Below, in pieces: positions 27,707-36,771 of a stretch of 64,000 nucleotides of DNA. The notes under the pieces are model-generated. The model had not been told where the DNA came from and ran no database searches. It saw only the letters and a program-made list of their open reading frames with translations. The DNA lies in assembly GCA_003242885.1 (NCBI GenBank), contig QKMZ01000005.1, positions 558,001-622,000 of the forward strand. The letters run 5' to 3'. The first letter of the stretch is position 1. Each line of letters starts with the position of its first letter. Source of the DNA: Candidatus Melainabacteria bacterium (GTDB taxonomy: Bacteria; Cyanobacteriota; Vampirovibrionia; Obscuribacterales; Obscuribacteraceae). The position numbers and the translations under genes were made by a program.

Positions 27707-28876
27707 ATGTCCCGCAGTCTCCGAGTGACTTTACTGGCTTCCATCTGCCTGCTTTCTTTTGCAGGGCAGGCGATCGCGGACGTCAACGACACTCTGCGAG
27801 CAAGAATCTTGCAAGAGAAGATTTTTACTCCTGCGACCAATTTGTTCGTTCAAGTCCTGGACCGCCAGGCCATTTTGAGAGTCGGAAATTATCAGCCGAA
27901 CACTGAAGAAGTTATGCGCATCGACAGTGTTCTTGCTGCCAAGAAAATCATTGATGCTTATCCGCAGATTTCGTGTGTAGTGGTTCGCTTCGCTTGGTCC
28001 ACGGACAAGTACACCGACATCTTTGTCACGTCAAAACAGATAGTATCTTTTGGCGCAGGCACAATGGAAAAGTCAGAATTGCTTGCCGGGCTCACATGCG
28101 TCAAGTTGAGTTCGGGAGATTCACCGCAATTTGTTTTTAGCCGCTACTTCGTTGAGGGTGAATCAGCACTCGCCAAAGGAGATAATGGGAAGGCTGAATT
28201 GCTGTTCAATACGGCGTTTCAGGAAGCGCCTAACTATAAGGCTGCTGCCTTGGAATCCAAAGTAGCAACTGATTATATTGAACTATCACGCAATTATTCT
28301 GCTCGCGAAGATTACGACAACGCCGCTCGCGTGCTGAAGAAAATCATCGAGTTGCGCGAAGCTGCAGGCGGCGGACCAGACAACATTGAAACCGCAAAAC
28401 TTTATCTTGCGCTCGGCGACAATTATATTGCCGCGCGTCGACAGTCTGATTTAGAAGAAACCCTTGGGAAATTCGTGAATGGTGCCAAAGGCACTCCGAT
28501 AGCGAGCACCGTTGTCTATGCTCAGGCTCTGGAAAAACTTGCCAGTGGAATGCAGGCGGGAAATCCTAAAGAGCAAGAGCTTTTACGTGAAGCCCTCAAG
28601 GTAAGAGAGGCTTTGCCTGGTGCTGAAGATATAAATCTTGTGATGTCTTTGGAGAAGCTCGCCGATAGCTTGAGCAAGACCGCGAAACACGCAGAGGCTG
28701 TTGATTTGTACAAGCGCGCGATTATCGCCTTAGATAAAGCTATGGCATCGAAAGATCAGGCGCGACGCATTAGCTACGAAGTCTACAGCACAAGCGTAAA
28801 TCGCATGCACCACAAACTCGCTGCACTCGGACATGGTCCAAACGCGAAATCGCAGTCTTCATCAGCTCATTGGTAA
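27707..28876 (+). CDS. Secreted protein with N-terminal domain and TPRs
   Basis: The protein has 389 residues from ATG 27707, which starts a signal peptide (MSRSLRVTLLASICLLSFAGQAIA). An upstream in-frame TTG (27689) would add six residues and is less likely. Residues 25-135 form an unassigned globular domain (LFVQVLDRQAILRVGNY, DIFVTSKQIVSFGAGTM). Residues 150-375 carry TPR-type helices (YDNAARVLKKIIELREAAG, HAEAVDLYKRAIIALDKAM). It probably acts in the periplasm or on the surface as an adaptor. It follows the ATP-grasp gene after 52 bases, so co-transcription is possible. Confidence 0.75.
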   Translation: MSRSLRVTLLASICLLSFAGQAIADVNDTLRARILQEKIFTPATNLFVQVLDRQAILRVGNYQPNTEEVMRIDSVLAAKKIIDAYPQISCVVVRFAWSTDKYTDIFVTSKQIVSFGAGTMEKSELLAGLTCVKLSSGDSPQFVFSRYFVEGESALAKGDNGKAELLFNTAFQEAPNYKAAALESKVATDYIELSRNYSAREDYDNAARVLKKIIELREAAGGGPDNIETAKLYLALGDNYIAARRQSDLEETLGKFVNGAKGTPIASTVVYAQALEKLASGMQAGNPKEQELLREALKVREALPGAEDINLVMSLEKLADSLSKTAKHAEAVDLYKRAIIALDKAMASKDQARRISYEVYSTSVNRMHHKLAALGHGPNAKSQSSSAHW

Positions 28877-28902
28877 TGCAGTCGATTGCTCAATCGCACT
28901 AG

Positions 28903-28928
28903 TGTAGGGGTGACGCCATGCGTCGACC
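28903..28928. repeat. Family A palindromic repeat
   Basis: TGTAGGGGTGACGCCATGCG followed by TCGACC, nearly the same as the unit at 17550 and at 49227. The GACGCCATGCGTC core is palindromic. Confidence 0.6.
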
Positions 28929-29067
28929 TGCGTTTTTGAGAACTCAGACTATGTGTTAATAAAGAATTGACTCCGGTATCGTATGTGATACCGCTCGCAA
29001 ACATTTGAATGTTGTGGTCAGACAAACGAAGGAGACGCACGTATTAGTGTGCTTGCGTGTCTTCTTA

Positions 29068-29096
29068 TAAGCCGGCGAGCCGCCGGCGCTCCCAGG
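29068..29096. repeat. Family B GC-rich palindromic repeat
   Basis: GCCGGCGAGCCGCCGGCG and CTCCCAG. The reverse complement aligns with units at 41007-41034 and 53686-53712 as CTGGGA(G/C)CGCCGGC-5-nt-GCCGGC. The two GCCGGC arms form a hairpin. Confidence 0.6.
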
Positions 29097-29290
29097 TTCG
29101 CGTTGTAAGAATCTGTGTTAACGTGCACGATGAGTGCGTTGCACAGGAATTCGCACAAGTTGATAAGCTGGTGTCTTCGGCGCACAAGCATCGAGTGCAA
29201 ATTCAATTACTGGTGCGATCAAAGACTTAGTAAATGCGAACAGCGTGTGGTAAACAGACAAGAGTGGGGATGAGGCTTCTATTCTCATTT

Positions 29291-30097
29291 TTAGAACTCG
29301 CTTGAATTGCCTCCGACGGGATTTCCATGCTCGTCGAAGAATTGAGACATTCTTTCGATAATCTCTCCGTCGTCCGCGTATTCGACTACATCCACGCAGG
29401 TCCTCACCCCTTGTGCATTGTAGACGCAGAGCTCTCTGCGTTCGAGATTATTCGAAGCGGTGTAAAATTCTTGGCTCTCCTCCAGAAAAGCACCAGCTCC
29501 GGAATGAAATAGTGTCTTGGTAAAACGTGTCACGTAGCCGGCCTCATCGAAATACAGATTCTCAGTGGCTGAGCGATGTTTTGAATCGAACCATTGAATT
29601 TGCTCTCGCCGAAGCAATCGACCAGATGTGATATCAACATAGTGATTTACTGAGGTTTGCGGCGACCCTCCTTGATATTCAGTTTGTCCTTGAAACACTG
29701 TGTGCATGCCGACCATCTGACGTTCGACACGACGGATTACTTCTCCTTCTGCAGATATCACAACTACTGATTCGTTTGACTGATTGCCCTCCCGGTAGAT
29801 GGTTGCTTTCGTCAATGTACTGCCGTCCGGCAAAGCGTTATGCTCGGTAATGCGAAGTGTCGAGCCGCTTACAGGATCTAATTCTGTTTCAGATTGACTT
29901 GCTGAAGAATGTTTGACTATGCGTATGAGACGCTGTTCGCTGTCGAATGTCTTTTCGGTTTCGATTTGAGTCTTTGTATCGCGTGTGCGCAATTGGTATG
30001 TAGTGACGCCGGCGGCGTCCGTGTGCGCTTCTAGCTTTAGCGACTCGTCCTTAGACGAAGCAACAGCGGGCGTGAAATCACCCAGTGAAGAACTCAT
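29291..30097 (-). CDS. Hypothetical beta-rich protein with YD-like repeats
   Basis: The protein has 268 residues. The start at 30097 is preferred over an ATG four codons upstream because GGAG lies seven bases before it. The body alternates short beta segments, many with a aromatic-Asp/Asn-Gly turn pattern (EKTFDSEQRLIRIVK, ENLYFDEAGYVTRFTK, QFFDEHGNPVGG), reminiscent of YD/MORN-like repeats. No signal peptide is seen. It lies downstream of sdaA in the same direction, with its own possible promoter at 30236-30265. Function is unknown. Confidence 0.65.
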   Translation of the reverse strand: MSSSLGDFTPAVASSKDESLKLEAHTDAAGVTTYQLRTRDTKTQIETEKTFDSEQRLIRIVKHSSASQSETELDPVSGSTLRITEHNALPDGSTLTKATIYREGNQSNESVVVISAEGEVIRRVERQMVGMHTVFQGQTEYQGGSPQTSVNHYVDITSGRLLRREQIQWFDSKHRSATENLYFDEAGYVTRFTKTLFHSGAGAFLEESQEFYTASNNLERRELCVYNAQGVRTCVDVVEYADDGEIIERMSQFFDEHGNPVGGNSSEF

Positions 30098-30235
30098 GTG
30101 GGACTCCATTTAAGGATCGGTCCAAAAATTTCCGCGCAGCAAGATGCCGACCGGATGTTGATTTTTAGACTTGAGTAGTAAGTTGATGCGACTAACAGGC
30201 TAACGAAGGCGGAGAAAAATACTCCAGGGTGACTA

Positions 30236-30265
30236 AATGTACCTTGGAAGTCAACCGGTTGTCAA
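30236..30265 (-). promoter_or_regulatory. Candidate sigma-70 promoter for the 29291-30097 gene
   Basis: On the minus strand TTGACA (30265-30260) and TACATT (30241-30236) are separated by 18 bases, about 140 bases upstream of the ATG. The -35 is perfect and the -10 matches four of six. Confidence 0.4.
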
Positions 30266-30339
30266 GTAAAGTTTTCGTCAAGGCGTCTGGCTTTCGCGGG
30301 CTTTTCGATATTGCTGGACTGGCGATTTGACCGATCCGG

Positions 30340-31746
30340 TTAGCCCAGTGCCAAGCCGCCGGTGGCTGTTTCCTTGTACTTCTGATTCATGTCGAGACCA
30401 GTCTGCTTCATTACTTCGAGCGCTCTATCAAGACTGATCAGGTGATTTCCATCTGACGCAAGTGACAATGCCGCTGCGTTCAAGGCTTTCACCGCTCCCA
30501 TTGCGTTTCTCTCAATGCAGGGCACTTGCACCAATCCTTTTATAGGATCGCAAGTCATGCCGAGGTGATGCTCGATTCCAATTTCCGCAGCTTGTTCGAT
30601 TTGGAACGGACTGCCGCCCAGCATGGCCACCGCACCACCTGCCGCCATAGCGCATGAGGTCCCGACTTCGCCCTGACAGCCAACTTCCGCTCCGCTTATG
30701 GATGCGTGCACTTTAACGAGAGCACCAATGACAGACGCAACTATCAATCCATTTTGCAAATCTGTCTGGGTGAGGTTATTGCTTTCTTGAAGCGTTCGCC
30801 ACACCGCCGGAATCAGTCCGGATGAGCCATTCGTCGGTGCCGTCACGACTTTTCCACCGGCAGCATTTTCTTCATTTACTGCCATCGCGTATACAGATGG
30901 ACGCAAATCATTGCCTGCCCATGCAGGCATCTTGCCTTCCTTAAGCTGCTGGTAGAGCCCTTTTGCGCGACGTTTTACATTGAGCCCGCCCGGCAAAATT
31001 CCTTCAGTGTTCAAACCGCGCTCGATGCATCTAGTAAAAGTATCGAGCACGTCGTTCAAATTTTTCCTGAGCTGAACCTCTGTCATGCCCAATGACTCTT
31101 GGTTTTCGATGACTACCTGCCAGGGTGTCAGTCCGGTCTTCACGCACTGCTCAATAAACTCGGCGGCGGAATTATACGGATGAGGAACAGTCGCAAGTGA
31201 TTCTTCTCTTTCTGGAGGGCGGCGTTTTCCCTCTTCATCAGTGGTTTCTATGAAACCACCGCCGACAGAAAGAATCAAACATTCAGATATCAATTTGTCG
31301 CTGTCGTAAAGACGAAAACGCATTGTATTGGGGTGTGGTAAGCCGTTTCCGTCCATTAGAAAACCTTGCCACAAAATGTCTATGGAAGGCGTAAATCTAA
31401 TTTTGACTTTGCCGGTATCAATCCCCCCGGAGGATTCGAGATCTGGCATAGCTGCCCATATGGCATCCGGTTCGGCTGACTTTGGGTGCAAACCGATAAG
31501 TCCGGCGCAAACAGCTCCATCGGTTGCGTGCCCCTGACCGGTTGCAGATAGACTTCCGAACAATTCGACAGTCACGTGCAAGAGATGCCCGGCAGCCCCT
31601 CCCAGCTTTTTGATGTGCTGGTCGATGACGTTTTTCCTGAAATCAAGTGCGGCAATCATTGGACCCACAGTGTGCGAACTGCTTGGGCCTATGCCGATTT
31701 TGAACATGTCGAGAGGACCAATCAGGTCCGCGCGCGTCGGGTTCAT
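30340..31746 (-). CDS. sdaA: L-serine dehydratase, iron-sulfur type
   Basis: The protein has 468 residues, matching single-chain bacterial L-serine ammonia-lyase, which converts L-serine to pyruvate and ammonia in the cytoplasm. The N-terminal beta domain opens with DMFKIGIGPSSSHTVGPM. The alpha domain has APTNGSSGLIPAVW and the three cluster cysteines C357 (GCQGEVG), C399 (MTCDPI) and C410 (VPCIERN) that hold a [4Fe-4S] cluster whose open iron binds serine. Length and motifs are complete, so it should be active and oxygen sensitive. It follows the CPBP gene on the same strand after 68 bases. Confidence 0.95.
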   Translation of the reverse strand: MNPTRADLIGPLDMFKIGIGPSSSHTVGPMIAALDFRKNVIDQHIKKLGGAAGHLLHVTVELFGSLSATGQGHATDGAVCAGLIGLHPKSAEPDAIWAAMPDLESSGGIDTGKVKIRFTPSIDILWQGFLMDGNGLPHPNTMRFRLYDSDKLISECLILSVGGGFIETTDEEGKRRPPEREESLATVPHPYNSAAEFIEQCVKTGLTPWQVVIENQESLGMTEVQLRKNLNDVLDTFTRCIERGLNTEGILPGGLNVKRRAKGLYQQLKEGKMPAWAGNDLRPSVYAMAVNEENAAGGKVVTAPTNGSSGLIPAVWRTLQESNNLTQTDLQNGLIVASVIGALVKVHASISGAEVGCQGEVGTSCAMAAGGAVAMLGGSPFQIEQAAEIGIEHHLGMTCDPIKGLVQVPCIERNAMGAVKALNAAALSLASDGNHLISLDRALEVMKQTGLDMNQKYKETATGGLALG

Positions 31747-31814
31747 TTTGTTGCTGCTTTGACGTGCCAGTAGCGGATTCTACCAGATAGAGCCTCTTCG
31801 CTACTGTATGGCAA

Positions 31815-33317
31815 TTAAAAGAAGATGCGTTCTATGGGGTAAATCGCCGTGATTGAGGAAAACGCATTGTAGGTGACAAAGATGTTCCAGAAGGAGTGCA
31901 AGAGAATGCCAGGGATAATGCTTTTCGTTTTTTGAAATAGGTAGACCGTGACGATCCCCAGCATGAAGTGATGACCAGCCGTGTAGGGGTTGGCGTGAAA
32001 GTGCGCAAGAGTGAACAGCGAGGCGCTTAAGACCGCGGCTGAAACGCAGCCAAGCTTTGTTCGGAGCGCAGAATAAAGATAACCCCTAAATAATGCCTCC
32101 TCTGCAATCGGGGCGAAAATTGTTATTGTCAAAATTTGCGGAATTATTGTTGATCTGTTGATGGAATCGAATAGGTCTTCCATGCTTGAAGCATCGGTGA
32201 CGTTGCTGGGCAGAAGGACCGCAATAATCCCGAGGGCAATTGACAGAAGTGACACCATGAAAAAGGCAGTGCTAGCCGTACGAATAAATGCGCCCATCTT
32301 TGTTGACGCAAGCGCCAAGCGAAATCTGAATCCTTCTAGGACAGAGAGTCCTTGTTGTCGGATGGAGAATTCGTAGACCATGAACATCATGGCTGGAGCA
32401 AACAGCAGAGTTTCGATGCTCCTTGCCAACGCATCAGAAACGAATTCTTGCAATGCGTATCGCGTAAGCAGGCATAAAATCGAAGAGCAAAACACGGCGA
32501 GGCAAATCGAGAAAACGCTGTAGATAACCGGTTTTGGATTGGGATATGCGATCGCTTCTGCTCCCGCCCCTAACCCAGCACCCGCTTCTATCGTGCGCTT
32601 TTTTCGAAGATTCCAGAGTAAGGCTATTACGCAGAAAAAACCGCAGATGAAAGTCCCAATATCAACGAGAAACAAAGTCATATCGTAACTCTTGATTTTG
32701 GCGCAATCGGCTTTCAAGTCTTGTAGAGCGAGCCTTCTTCGTTCGTCTCCGGTATGTCTTGAGCGAACGAGAAATGCTTCGCGCATAATCTTGTCGGTGA
32801 ACGCCGCATTGATTTCATCCGTGGAAATCATCGCGGCTAACTTGTGTTCTGAATTCAGAGCGTCCCCCATTCTGAGGGCTAGAGAAAAGTCTTCTCCTGA
32901 TGTCTTTTGAGAAAGATCACTGAAGTTCGCAATGGGTTCTTGGAGAAGGCTGTTTACCAGAACAAGCCTGCTCAGCGGATAAGTATTCTCATGATTATCC
33001 AGTTCTGCCAGAAGAGCTTTTTGGACCTTCTTCAGAGACTTCTTGTCGCAGCCGTTTCCAAAAGTCGAATATTTTTTCAGTAAGACATCATCTGAATCGA
33101 ATTTTTTGTCCGCGATTGCGTTGTCGAAAAGATAATTTGAATAGATGAGCTTATCTTTCAGAGGCGTGGTCGCATGCGGCTTCGGCTTGGCGGCAGACGG
33201 AAGCGCCGGTAGAACATCTCTTGATGCGATTATTGCTGCCGCGACTAACGCCAGCGGAATCAAGAGCAGTGATGCGCAGTCGGTTAACGAGAGTTGCTTG
33301 TTTTGAATGGAAAACAT
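31815..33317 (-). CDS. CPBP family intramembrane metalloprotease
   Basis: The protein has 500 residues. The start at 33317 is chosen over 33377 because TGATGGA precedes it and the extra residues are not protein-like. One N-terminal membrane helix is followed by an external or soluble domain of about 180 residues and then seven or so helices. The C-terminal part has the CPBP/Rce1 motifs EEALFRGYLY (EExxxR), FTLAHFH (FxxxH) and HSFWN (HxxxN/B). Such proteases cleave within the membrane, and eukaryotic Rce1 trims prenylated proteins. The bacterial target is unknown. The long N-terminal domain is unusual for the family. Confidence 0.85.
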   Translation of the reverse strand: MFSIQNKQLSLTDCASLLLIPLALVAAAIIASRDVLPALPSAAKPKPHATTPLKDKLIYSNYLFDNAIADKKFDSDDVLLKKYSTFGNGCDKKSLKKVQKALLAELDNHENTYPLSRLVLVNSLLQEPIANFSDLSQKTSGEDFSLALRMGDALNSEHKLAAMISTDEINAAFTDKIMREAFLVRSRHTGDERRRLALQDLKADCAKIKSYDMTLFLVDIGTFICGFFCVIALLWNLRKKRTIEAGAGLGAGAEAIAYPNPKPVIYSVFSICLAVFCSSILCLLTRYALQEFVSDALARSIETLLFAPAMMFMVYEFSIRQQGLSVLEGFRFRLALASTKMGAFIRTASTAFFMVSLLSIALGIIAVLLPSNVTDASSMEDLFDSINRSTIIPQILTITIFAPIAEEALFRGYLYSALRTKLGCVSAAVLSASLFTLAHFHANPYTAGHHFMLGIVTVYLFQKTKSIIPGILLHSFWNIFVTYNAFSSITAIYPIERIFF

Positions 33318-33443
33318 TTTTCCATCATAGATGAAACGCTGTACCTGGGCAGGGTGTTCGGGCCCGTAAACAGGCACCAGTGGATATCTCGCGGCTAAAT
33401 TTTCAAATTTCGCTCTACCGATTTACTTAAGCTTGGCTCCCAT

Positions 33444-33938
33444 TTACTGTCCGCCTAGGACCTTGGTAAACCAGTCGATGCCTTTCTGTCTTTGTTCGGG
33501 TGGCATTTGTTCTTGCGCGTCTTGAATGATACCGGCAATGGTGACCTTTGCTAACTCGTCACGCCACGCTTTTTCCGCTCGATACATAGCAGTTGCGATA
33601 TTGCATGGGCGCTCGTAGTTGGATTTGTCGACGGAGCTAGGTCCTTGTTGGCGAATTTCCATGCAGCGAAAGCAATGTTCATCGCCCTCGATGGCGATAT
33701 AAACGTCCAGCAAGGTGATCTGGTCGGCCGGTCGGGCGAGTTTATAGCCACCGCCTGGTCCGGTGGTAGCTTCCACCAAATTTGCTCGTGAAAGCGCCTG
33801 TAATTGCTTCCTTAAATAGGCGGTCGGCAGTTCATAAAATTCCGCCATCCTTTCTATACGAAGGGTGAGACCCTCCGGCAGCGCTCCTAAGAGCGACAGG
33901 CTATGGATTGACCATTCAATTCCCTGAGTTAATTTCAT
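33444..33938 (-). CDS. Rrf2 family iron-sulfur transcription regulator
   Basis: The protein has 164 residues with an N-terminal winged helix (MKLTQGIEWSIHSLSLLGAL, YLRKQLQALSRANLVEATTG, GPGGGYKLARP) typical of IscR/NsrR/RsrR-type Rrf2 proteins. Three cysteines, C89, C92 and C112, are placed to hold a redox- or nitric-oxide-sensing cluster, with spacing 2 and 19 unlike IscR (5 and 5). It is divergent from the oxidoreductase gene at 34092. Two inverted repeats in the gap are good operator candidates. A role in redox control of the divergent gene and of itself is inferred. Confidence 0.9.
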   Translation of the reverse strand: MKLTQGIEWSIHSLSLLGALPEGLTLRIERMAEFYELPTAYLRKQLQALSRANLVEATTGPGGGYKLARPADQITLLDVYIAIEGDEHCFRCMEIRQQGPSSVDKSNYERPCNIATAMYRAEKAWRDELAKVTIAGIIQDAQEQMPPEQRQKGIDWFTKVLGGQ

Positions 33939-33941
33939 AAT

Positions 33942-33981
33942 GGATATATTTTATCCGGAAAATTGTGGACAAAATTTGTCC
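33942..33981. promoter_or_regulatory. Two inverted repeats, candidate Rrf2 operators
   Basis: GGATATATTTTATCC (33942-33956) and GGACAAAATTTGTCC (33967-33981) are 15-base palindromes with centres 25 bases apart, about two helical turns. They lie directly before the Rrf2 start and within the leader of the divergent gene. Confidence 0.55.
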
Positions 33982-34091
33982 ATGAATCTATCATAGTACC
34001 AGCGGCTGGAAATTGGAGCCGAAAATTCAGAAAAATCGCGGATATCAACTCATTCAATTCAACGATTTCGCGGCAATCGGAGGACAGGACA

Positions 34092-35474
34092 ATGGCTAAA
34101 GTGGCGGAACAGCATAGGGTGGCGGTAATTGGCGGCGGACTGGCTGGACTCTCTGCGGCGGTAAATCTGGCGAAACATGGGTTAGCGGTCACACTCTTTG
34201 AGCGTTCTTCTCACCCGGGCGGGCGGGCGCAAACGACCGTAAAGGATGGCTACCACATTAATTTCGGACCTCACGCTTTCTATCTTGGCGGACCTGGCCG
34301 ACCGTTTCTCCAAGAATTAGGAATTGAGCCACAGGGCAATCCACCCCCCACCGCTAATGCGGTTGCTTTCTACAAAGGGAAAAATCCAATTTTGCCTCTT
34401 TCAATAGGCACGATTTTCAAAACGAGTTTGTTTGGTCTTTCTGACAAACTGAGGTTACTGAAGCTTATGCTTCGCTTGAACTCAATCAACGAGAATGAAG
34501 TCGAGTCATTGACAGTCGATGAGTGGATAAATGTCGACAAAGACATCGCTCGCGGCAGCGATGCACTAAAGGGTTTTGTCCGCACTCTAATTCAGCTTTC
34601 GACCTACACTCGTGACACTGATAAGATGTCCGCCAGAGCTGGTCTTTATCAACTCAAGGCTGCTGTGCGTGGTGGCGTTTCTTACCTGCACGGTGGATGG
34701 GCGCAGATGGTGGATGCGTTGGCAGGCAAGGCTCGCGAACTCAATGTTGAACTCGTCACCGGCAGCGAGATTACAGAACTCTCGAAGGACGCGGCGACCG
34801 GCGCTTATACAGTGGTTTCCCAAGACCGAACGAAAGGCATCTTGCGCGAAACATTCAGTGCGCTTCTAATTGCAGCGCCACCTGATGTGGTGAAGAAAAT
34901 TACTGCCTCCGATAACACCACACCAGGGCAGATCCCTTTGATTCTCGGCGGTGATGAGCTGGTTGACGTCAAAGCTGCATGTTTGGACATTTGCCTTAGC
35001 GAGCTGCCGCGTCCGGAGATGACGTACTCGCTTGGTATTGACGAACCGCTCTATTATTCGGTTCATTCGTCTGCTGCAAATATCACTCCTCCGCATGGCG
35101 CCTTGATTCACACCGCCTATTATTTGAAGCACGGTGAGAATGGCACACCGGAAATCGAAAAGCGCCTCGAAGCAATGATGGATACTCTCCAACCTGGGTG
35201 GAGAGACAAGCTTGTATACAAGCGCTTTCTTGCCAACATTACGGTAGTGCACAAATTGATCTCGGTTAGAAACGGAAAACTCAGCGGCTATTGGACGGAA
35301 GAAACAAACGAACCTGGAGTTTTCCGCGCAGGCGATTGGGTCGGAATTGAGCAGCTTGCAGATGCTTCTCTCGGTAGTGCAAAGCGGAGTTCTGAACTCT
35401 TGCTTGCCTATCTTAAGGGTGCAACAAAACTAGATTCCGTACCAACAGGAACTCGCACTTCTGTTTGCGTTTAA
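34092..35474 (+). CDS. FAD-dependent phytoene desaturase-like oxidoreductase
   Basis: The protein has 460 residues. ATG 34092 is chosen because GGAGG at 34079-34083 precedes it and the protein then opens with a dinucleotide-binding fold (VAVIGGGLAGLSAAVNLAKHG..VTLFERSSHPGGRAQT). The rest matches amine-oxidase/phytoene-desaturase flavoproteins (COG1233), which oxidise hydrophobic substrates such as carotenoid precursors. The C-terminal FAD region is FRAGDWVGIEQLADASLGSAKRS. No carotenoid genes are nearby, so the substrate is open. It is likely controlled by the divergent Rrf2 protein. Confidence 0.85.
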   Translation: MAKVAEQHRVAVIGGGLAGLSAAVNLAKHGLAVTLFERSSHPGGRAQTTVKDGYHINFGPHAFYLGGPGRPFLQELGIEPQGNPPPTANAVAFYKGKNPILPLSIGTIFKTSLFGLSDKLRLLKLMLRLNSINENEVESLTVDEWINVDKDIARGSDALKGFVRTLIQLSTYTRDTDKMSARAGLYQLKAAVRGGVSYLHGGWAQMVDALAGKARELNVELVTGSEITELSKDAATGAYTVVSQDRTKGILRETFSALLIAAPPDVVKKITASDNTTPGQIPLILGGDELVDVKAACLDICLSELPRPEMTYSLGIDEPLYYSVHSSAANITPPHGALIHTAYYLKHGENGTPEIEKRLEAMMDTLQPGWRDKLVYKRFLANITVVHKLISVRNGKLSGYWTEETNEPGVFRAGDWVGIEQLADASLGSAKRSSELLLAYLKGATKLDSVPTGTRTSVCV

Positions 35475-35486
35475 CTGACGAATAGA

Positions 35487-35514
35487 GAGGGCGACGCATT
35501 TCTGCATCGCCCTC
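35487..35514. terminator. Bidirectional terminator hairpin
   Basis: GAGGGCGACGCA (35487-35498) pairs with TGCATCGCCCTC (35503-35514), twelve base pairs with one G-T. It lies between the convergent oxidoreductase and matrixin genes. On the plus strand AATGATTTTAAG follows. The GGGCGACGC core resembles the family A repeats. Confidence 0.65.
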
Positions 35515-35524
35515 AATGATTTTA

Positions 35525-35596
35525 AGTCTGCTTTTGTTTGTGTTTCGTTTCAGCTTCTGCTTCAGTTTTACCTTTAGTTTTAGCTTTAGCTTCTTC
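35525..35596 (-). other. In-frame Lys/Glu-rich extension after the matrixin TGA
   Basis: Directly after the TGA stop (35597-35599) the same frame continues for 24 codons before TAA at 35522-35524. It would encode EEAKAKTKGKTEAEAETKHK and four more residues, built from degenerate hexamers (GCTAAA, ACTAAA, GCTGAA). It is either fossil coding sequence or a readthrough tail. Confidence 0.45.
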
Positions 35597-36574
35597 TCAA
35601 TACGCGTATTGTCTTTGGCGCATATTCTCTTGAATTGCACGAAGCAAGGCTTCGCGTTGTTCGTAGCTGAGACCGTTCATATTCAAAGGCACGCGTTGAT
35701 ATCTTCCACGCGGAGCAAAGGCAACTGGCGGACCTTGATTGTCACTGTCCATTTGCCGTCCTTGCCATGGTTGACTAAACACACGCGGCTGCAATCTACC
35801 CTGTCTAAATTGGCTCGCTCCAAAGTTTTCGGCTACTTGAGGTTGAAATCCGGGCGCTTGTGCCAGATGTCTTGTCGCTTCTGAGTAGAGCGCTGAAATC
35901 GTATTGATGTCTCTGTCTTTCAAGTACGGAGTTTGAGCATCATTCAATACCGCATACATGATGTCGCTGGGATTTTCCGAGTGACCTTCCATGCCGATTG
36001 CGTGACCTACTTCATGCAGACAGGTCTTGTATGTATCAGTGTCACTAAAGTTGCGACCCATGAGCGAAGTTAAAACAGAAATCGTTGAGCGCATGATGAC
36101 TTGCTCGCCCGTGAAGCGATTTACGCCTACCGTGCTTTTGGTTTCACCAGCTTCAACACCGGGTCCATTCGGCTTAGCTACCGACGTCCAAGTACAAGTG
36201 ATGTTAGCTTGCTGTGGTGAGCCAACTTCCTGCCAGCTCACTTTGCCATTGGTTTTTTCTTGCCATTCACTGAACGCTTTGCGCATCATGTCCGGGTAAT
36301 AATCCCTGTAGCCTGGCGTTCCTGTGCCATCCTCGATGTACACTTTGAGCGGCATTTTGTCGAGCGGCCAAACTATACGCCCCATGCCCGTGACGTCAGA
36401 AACGTAATTGGAAGGGCTGGCCGCCTCGAATTCCTGGGGTTCTGCATAAGCAACAGTATTGCTTTGCTGACCATGAAGCCGGTTGTATGGAAGACTCGAA
36501 GCTTGTACAGAGTTTGCAGTAAACAGGGCGCAGAGCAGTGTTCCGAGGGCGATCGGAAGAGTCCTTTTTTGCAT
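35597..36574 (-). CDS. Secreted matrixin-type metalloprotease
   Basis: The protein has 325 residues from the ATG at 36574, which starts a signal peptide (MQKRTLPIALGTLLCALFTANSVQA). The catalytic domain covers about residues 65-225. It has H187-E188-x-x-H191-x6-H198 (CLHEVGHAIGMEGH), the matrixin/metzincin zinc site, and the Met-turn SDIMY (M206). The C-terminal 100 residues are rich in Gln, Arg and Pro. It should act outside the cytoplasm as a zinc endopeptidase. There is no visible cysteine-switch propeptide. An open Lys/Glu-rich frame follows the stop codon in frame. Confidence 0.9.
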   Translation of the reverse strand: MQKRTLPIALGTLLCALFTANSVQASSLPYNRLHGQQSNTVAYAEPQEFEAASPSNYVSDVTGMGRIVWPLDKMPLKVYIEDGTGTPGYRDYYPDMMRKAFSEWQEKTNGKVSWQEVGSPQQANITCTWTSVAKPNGPGVEAGETKSTVGVNRFTGEQVIMRSTISVLTSLMGRNFSDTDTYKTCLHEVGHAIGMEGHSENPSDIMYAVLNDAQTPYLKDRDINTISALYSEATRHLAQAPGFQPQVAENFGASQFRQGRLQPRVFSQPWQGRQMDSDNQGPPVAFAPRGRYQRVPLNMNGLSYEQREALLRAIQENMRQRQYAY

Positions 36575-36771
36575 ATTGTGGATTCCAAAGAATTGAGAAC
36601 GTGATCGTGATATCACTCGGGCTCCACCCACCAGCGCCCAAGTATGAATAAATGACACCTATTTCTAAATTATGTTCCGAAAGTGGGAACCCAAAACCCC
36701 GTATTACGGAAAACCCCGAGATTTTACGTAAGTGTACATTTGGTGGGCGTTTATAGAATCAATACGAAACT

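Larger units (their letters stand above)
28877..29290. other. Intergenic region with two repeat elements and a hairpin
   Basis: No gene is supported in these 414 bases. It holds one family A repeat (28903-28928), a family B repeat (29068-29096) and a 10-bp imperfect hairpin, AAGGAGACGC (29029-29038) with GTGTCTTCTT (29057-29066). Short open frames here have no ribosome sites. Confidence 0.5.
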
